From JAMQKA01 sp034521835 (lineage in GTDB: Bacteria; Bacteroidota; Rhodothermia; Balneolales; Balneolaceae), in assembly GCA_034521835.1 (NCBI GenBank), contig JAXHMA010000001.1, positions 62,001 through 126,000 of the forward strand: 64,000 nucleotides of DNA, read 5' to 3'. Positions 60,073 through 64,000 of the stretch are shown here, one piece after another. The stretch's first letter is position 1. Each line of letters starts with the position of its first letter. The notes under the pieces were generated by a model. It made no database searches. It saw only the letters and a program-made list of their open reading frames with translations, and had not been told where the DNA came from. The position numbers were made by a program, and so were the translations under genes.

Positions 60073-61276
60073 ATGGCAAAAGAGACATTTCAGCGTACCA
60101 AGCCGCATGTAAACATAGGAACCATAGGCCATGTAGATCATGGCAAGACGACCCTGACGGCGGCCATTACCACGGTGATGGCCAAGCATTACGGGGGGGT
60201 GGCCAAGCAGTTTGCCGATATTGACAACGCCCCCGAGGAGCGCGAGCGGGGGATTACGATAGCCACCGCGCACGTGGAGTACGAGACCGATGCGCGCCAC
60301 TACGCGCACGTGGACTGCCCGGGCCATGCCGACTACGTGAAGAACATGGTGACGGGGGCGGCCCAGATGGACGGGGCGATTCTGGTGGTAGCGGCCACCG
60401 ACGGTCCGATGCCGCAGACCCGCGAGCATATTCTGCTGGCCCGGCAGGTGGGGGTCCCGAAGATTGTGGTGTTCATGAACAAGACCGACCTGGTCGACGA
60501 TGAGGAGCTGATTGAGCTGGTCGAGCTGGAGGTGCGGGAGCTGCTGAGCTCCTACGAGTTTGACGGGGACGACATTCCGGTGATCCAGGGCTCGGCCCTG
60601 AAGGCCCTCGAACGGCGACGAGGATGCACGAAGCAGGCGATCCTGGACCTGATGGATGCGGTCGATGAGACCATACCGACCCCCGAGCGGGATGTGGACA
60701 AGCCGTTTTTGATGCCGGTCGAGGATGTGTTCTCGATCACCGGCCGCGGGACGGTGGCCACCGGCCGTATTGAGCGGGGCGTGGTCAAGCTGAACGACGA
60801 GATTGAGATTGTGGGCATTATCGAAGAACCGATGACAGCGGTGGTGACCGGCATTGAGATGTTCCGGCGGATGCTCGACGAGGGGCAGGCCGGGGACAAC
60901 GCGGGGATTCTGCTGCGGGGCATCAGCAAGGAGGAGCTGCAGCGCGGGCATGGTGCTGTGCGAGCCGGGCTCGATCACCCCGCATAAGAAGTTTGAATGC
61001 GAGGTGTACGTGCTGAGCAAGGATGAAGGCGGCCGGCACACGCCGTTTTTCAACGGGTACCGCCCGCAGTTTTACTTCCGGACCACCGACGTGACCGGCT
61101 CGTGCACCCTGCCCGACGGGGTGGAGATGGTCATGCCGGGGGACAATGTGAGTATGGACGTGAGCCTGATCCAGCCGGTAGCGATGGAAGAGGGCCTGCG
61201 GTTTGCGATCCGCGAGGGCGGCCGCACGGTAGGAGCCGGCGTGGTAAGTGAAATTATTGAGCAGTATTCGATATAA
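60073..61276 (+). CDS. tuf: Elongation factor Tu (frameshifted)
   Basis: About 400 residues. GTP-binding motifs are GHVDHGKTTLTAAI, DCPGHADYV and NKTD; EERERGITIATAHVEYETD is switch I. Domains II-III follow. The frame breaks at about 60950 (GCGCGGGCATGG has one extra G) and continues MVLCEPGSITPHKKFECEVY. In addition, residues around 60611-60640 read ERRRGCTKQ instead of the usual NGDEDAR; a shift by one base restores that sequence, so two opposite indels cancel. GC-rich and strongly biased codons are typical of tuf. Confidence 0.95.
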
Positions 61277-61365
61277 CTCGAGCCGTAAGCTCGCTGAGTT
61301 TATGGTTGCCTATGCACTTGGAGAATAGGTCTCAATTGGGAGCTGTGTCTCATTTCGTGTATCAT

Positions 61366-61438
<73 letters not shown>

Positions 61439-61464
61439 CAAGTATTGAATTGAGAAATTACAAA

Positions 61465-61652
61465 ATGGAAAAAATAAAAGAGTTTTATACGAAGATGTCC
61501 GCGAAGGAGATGAAAAAAGTCTCTTGGCCGACCCAGAAATGAGCTGGTCGACTAATACTATTATTGTGATCGTATTTACTATTCTTCTATCCGCCTTCAT
61601 CTTTGTTGTAGATCAGATTTATAGCACCATATTAGGGGCAATTTATCAATGA
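61465..61652 (+). CDS. secE: Preprotein translocase subunit SecE (frameshifted)
   Basis: About 61 residues. The N-terminus is MEKIKEFYTKMSAKEMKKVS with WPTQK, then the frame is lost at about 61540. With one or two bases removed it continues ELVDNTIIVIVFTILLSAFI and ends DQIYSTILGAIYQ. One membrane helix; it is part of the SecYEG channel. The stop overlaps nusG's start (ATGA). Confidence 0.87.
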
Positions 61653-62218
61653 CCACTGAAAAACAATATGATTGGTATGTAGTTCGATGTTTCTCAGGTC
61701 ATGAGAAAAAGGTCAAGGAATATCTAGAGCGGGAAATAGATCTCCAGGGAATGGAAGACAAGATCAACGAGATCTTGATCCCAACGGAAACAGTTATTGA
61801 AATCAGATCTGGAAAGAAAAGAACCAGAGAAAAGAATTTTTTCCCGGGTTATTTGCTGTTGAAAACGATTTATGATGAAGAAGTAAATAATCTTAGTTCA
61901 AGGAGCTCCCTCTACAATTGGCTTTTTGAAGAGCGGGAAAAAGTACAAGATGCCTCAATCCACTTCGCAAGGCAGAGGTGAAACGTATACTCGGTCGGGT
62001 CAAGGATAATGAAGAGATGATGGAGCAGGGGGGGAAGATTGAAATCCCCTATGATGAAGGAGATCTTGTTAAAGTTATAGATGGACCGTTCAAGGATTTT
62101 GATGGAACGGTGCAGGAGGTGAATACAGACAAGCTTAAAGCTACGAGTTTTAGTAAGTATTTTTGGTCGAAAGACCCCGGTTGAAGTTGATGTGAACCAG
62201 GTAGAACCTGCGACGTAA
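61649..62218 (+). CDS. nusG: Transcription termination/antitermination factor NusG (frameshifted)
   Basis: About 189 residues. NGN domain: YDWYVVRCFSGHEKKVKEYL, IPTETVIEIRSGKKRTREKN, FFPGYLLLKT. Breaks near 61890-61975 and at about 62145 follow. The KOW domain has YDEGDLVKVIDGPFKDFDGT VQEV in the second piece, and FGRKTPVEVDVNQVEPAT ends it at 62218 in a third frame. It links RNA polymerase to ribosomes or Rho. Confidence 0.92.
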
Positions 62219-62298
62219 GAACCGAAATATCACTTGATGCAAAGTGAGCTATTACGCGGCAAATCGAAAAGTTAATCTATCACGATTAGTAAACTGAA

Positions 62299-62728
62299 AT
62301 GGCAAAACAAGTTGATACTGTCTTAAAGCTTCAGATCCGTGGTGGCCAGGCGAACCCTGCACCTCCGGTCGGTCCTGCATTAGGTCAGGCAGGGATCAAT
62401 ATCTATGGAGTTTTGTAAGGCTTTTAATGCAGCTACACAGGAAGAGGCCGGTACGATTATTCCGGTTGAAATTACTGTGTATAAGGATAAGTCGTTTACC
62501 TTTATAACTAAAACTCCACCTGCAGCAGTTCTCCTTAAGCAGGCAACCGGTATTAAATCCGGTTCCGGTGAGCCTAACCGAAATAAAGTAGGTCAGGTAA
62601 CCTGGACGCAATGCAAGGAGATTGCCGAGCAGAAGATGGAAGATCTCAATGCCCACGATGTTGAAGCAGGAGCCGAGATGGTTGCGGGTACAGCCCGGAG
62701 CATGGGGCTTCGAGTTTTAAAGAGATAA
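62299..62728 (+). CDS. rplK: 50S ribosomal protein L11 (frameshifted)
   Basis: About 143 residues. It starts MAKQVDTVLKLQIRGGQANP with APPVGPALGQAGINI. The frame slips at about 62401 and MEFCKAFNAATQEEAGTIIP follows in the next frame, then SFTFITKTPPAAVLLKQATG and AGTARSMGLRVLKR. Correct order before rplA. Confidence 0.95.
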
Positions 62729-62749
62729 ATGAAGGTAACAGTTAATATT

Positions 62750-63449
62750 ATGGCAAAACGAGGAAAAAGTATCAAGAGGCCGCAGAGCTCATTGATCCGC
62801 ATTTGGAATACACGTCTGGAGGAAGCGTGTGATCTTGTGAAAAAGACCTCGACTGTGAACTTCGACGCATCTGTAGATATGGATCTAAGGCTTGGGGTTG
62901 ATCCCCGGCATGCCGATCAGATGGTGCGGGGTTCCGTTACTCTGCCACATGGTACGGGTAAAGAGGTACGTGTTTTGGCTTTGGTAAATGAAGCCAAGCA
63001 AGATGAGGCTAAAGAAGCCGGCGCAGATCATGTAGGTCTCGACGAGTATATCGAAAAAATTGAAGAAGGTTGGACTGACGTTGACGTCATCGTTGCCACT
63101 CCTGATGTGATGGGGAAAATTGGCCGACTCGGTAAAGTATTAGGTCCGAGAGGTTTGATGCCCAATCCCAAAAGTGGAACAGTCACTGAACGACGTTGCT
63201 GAAGCTGTCAAAGAAGTTAAAGCCGGAAAGATTGAATTCCGTGTAGATAAGTATGGTATTTTACACGCTTCAATCGGTAAGGTAAGCTTCGATGCCAGTG
63301 AACTTAGAGAAAATGCTATTGAATTCCTGAAAACGGTACACAGGTTGCGACCTGCATCCGCCAAAGGATTATATTTTAGAGGTGCCTATATGAGTTCTAC
63401 AATGGGGCCCAGCATTACTCTGAGTCGTTCATCCGTAATTTCAGTGTAA
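62750..63449 (+). CDS. rplA: 50S ribosomal protein L1 (frameshifted)
   Basis: About 233 residues from ATG 62750. Between about 62768 and 62825 the written frame (SIKRPQSSLIRIWNTR) is nonsense for L1. The adjacent frame gives KKYQEAAELIDPHLEYT, the normal N-terminus, so a missing A and an extra base cancel. LEEACDLVKKTSTVNFDASV and LGKVLGPRGLMPNPKSGTVT follow; another break at about 63180 leads to NDVAEAVKEVKAGKIEFRVD, ending at 63449. L1 binds rRNA and its own operon mRNA. Confidence 0.95.
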
Positions 63450-63469
63450 GAAGTTAGAGGAAGAAAGCA

Positions 63470-63995
63470 ATGCCAACATTAGCACAAAAGAAGGCAGTAG
63501 TTGAAAAAATTACCGAAGATCTCAATAGTTCTAATGCAGTATATATAACTAACTATTCGGGAATGTCGGTAGCTGAAATCAATGAGCTGCGTAGCGAATT
63601 TTACAAAGGTGATATCACGTTCCAAGGTCTATAAAAACACGTTGGTTAAACGTGCTATGGACGATGTGGGTGGATACGACGATCTGTACCCTCACTTAGT
63701 TGAACAGAACGGTTTCGCCTTTGTAGAAGAAGAGCTTGCCGCACCTGCAAAGGTTATCAAAAAGTTTAATGAAGAGTACGAGAAGCCCCAGTTTAAGGCC
63801 GCTATTATTGACGGTGACTATTACGGGGAAGACGAACTCGAAACCTTGGCAGCAATGAAGTCCAAGAGCGAAGTTATCGGAGACATTGTTGGTCTTCTGC
63901 TTGCTCCTGTATCCAATGTTGTTAGTGCACTGCAGGCTCCCGGCAAGAACGTAGCCGGCGCTGTTGATACTATCGCCGAAAAAGGCGAAAACTAA
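63470..63995 (+). CDS. rplJ: 50S ribosomal protein L10 (frameshifted)
   Basis: About 174 residues from ATG 63470, with a GAGG ribosome site before it. MPTLAQKKAVVEKITEDLNS and AVYITNYSGMSVAEINELRS open it. The frame slips at about 63615; KVYKNTLVKRAMDDVGGYDD and KSEVIGDIVGLLLAPVSNVV follow, to GEN at 63995. It anchors L7/L12 on the stalk; rplL should lie just beyond the window. Confidence 0.94.
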
Positions 63996-64000
63996 TCACC

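Overview
The window looks like a chromosomal piece of a Bacteroidota-related bacterium, most likely Balneolota/Rhodothermota. This is inferred from protein style: a long IspH, a YbbR-like protein, DUF4834, a conserved outer-membrane barrel, HisKA_2 kinases and an srs-like type III PKS operon. No 16S rRNA is present to confirm it. A dominant feature is the large number of single-base indels. More than twenty genes, among them single-copy essential genes (dnaA, smc, tuf, rplA, rplJ, rplK, rplM, rpsI, nusG, secE, ispH, ispD, recF, prmC), are split into two to four frames. In tuf and rplA, pairs of indels compensate each other. I read most of these as sequence or assembly errors and annotate each such gene as one CDS.

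Layout. 1-3.4 kb: a copper nitrite-reductase cluster (nirK, nirV, SCO copper chaperone, two cupredoxins) closed by a terminator. 3.5-8.1 kb: a DinB-like protein, a HisKA_2 sensor kinase cut in two by an IS30-family element, and a small outer-membrane barrel. 8.1-11.4 kb: a noncoding inverted-repeat element, then an ArsR-rhodanese regulator divergent from a small operon (CC-motif protein, DUF1858, fatty-acid hydroxylase/sterol desaturase, methyltransferase). 11.4-13.4 kb: an AT-rich patch of decayed DNA beside tRNA-Leu, holding a rolling-circle Rep pseudogene, a tiny zinc protein and an unknown gene pair. 13.7-15.3 kb: response-regulator and TPR genes with odd in-frame amber codons.

15.5-27.3 kb: core genes. 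DUF4834, a deoxynucleoside kinase, folK and folB lead to dnaA, followed by a DnaA-box region (candidate oriC), prmC, enolase, recF, a DUF721/DciA-like gene, YbbR and ispH. 27.6-32.2 kb: a truncated ECF sigma factor abuts a truncated FG-GAP/ASPIC gene, then an epimerase-family lipoprotein. 32.2-40.3 kb, minus strand: rplM-rpsI-rpsB-tsf-pyrH-frr-smc. 40.5-44.6 kb: aconitase and a GAF-HisKA_2 kinase.

44.6-47.6 kb: a tightly overlapped type III polyketide synthase, methyltransferase and flavin monooxygenase operon, probably for a phenolic or quinone lipid. 47.7-56.4 kb: a MATE exporter, a very large multi-membrane sensor kinase, a 2-hydroxyacid dehydrogenase, a small lipoprotein, rsfS, a LytR_C protein and tRNA-Ser. 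56.5-59.4 kb: queA-ispD-ispF-dedA. 59.6-64 kb: tRNA-Thr-Tyr-Gly-Thr, tuf, tRNA-Trp, secE-nusG-rplK-rplA-rplJ, the same order as the E. coli tufB to rpoBC region. Isoprenoids are evidently made by the MEP route (ispD, ispF, ispH).
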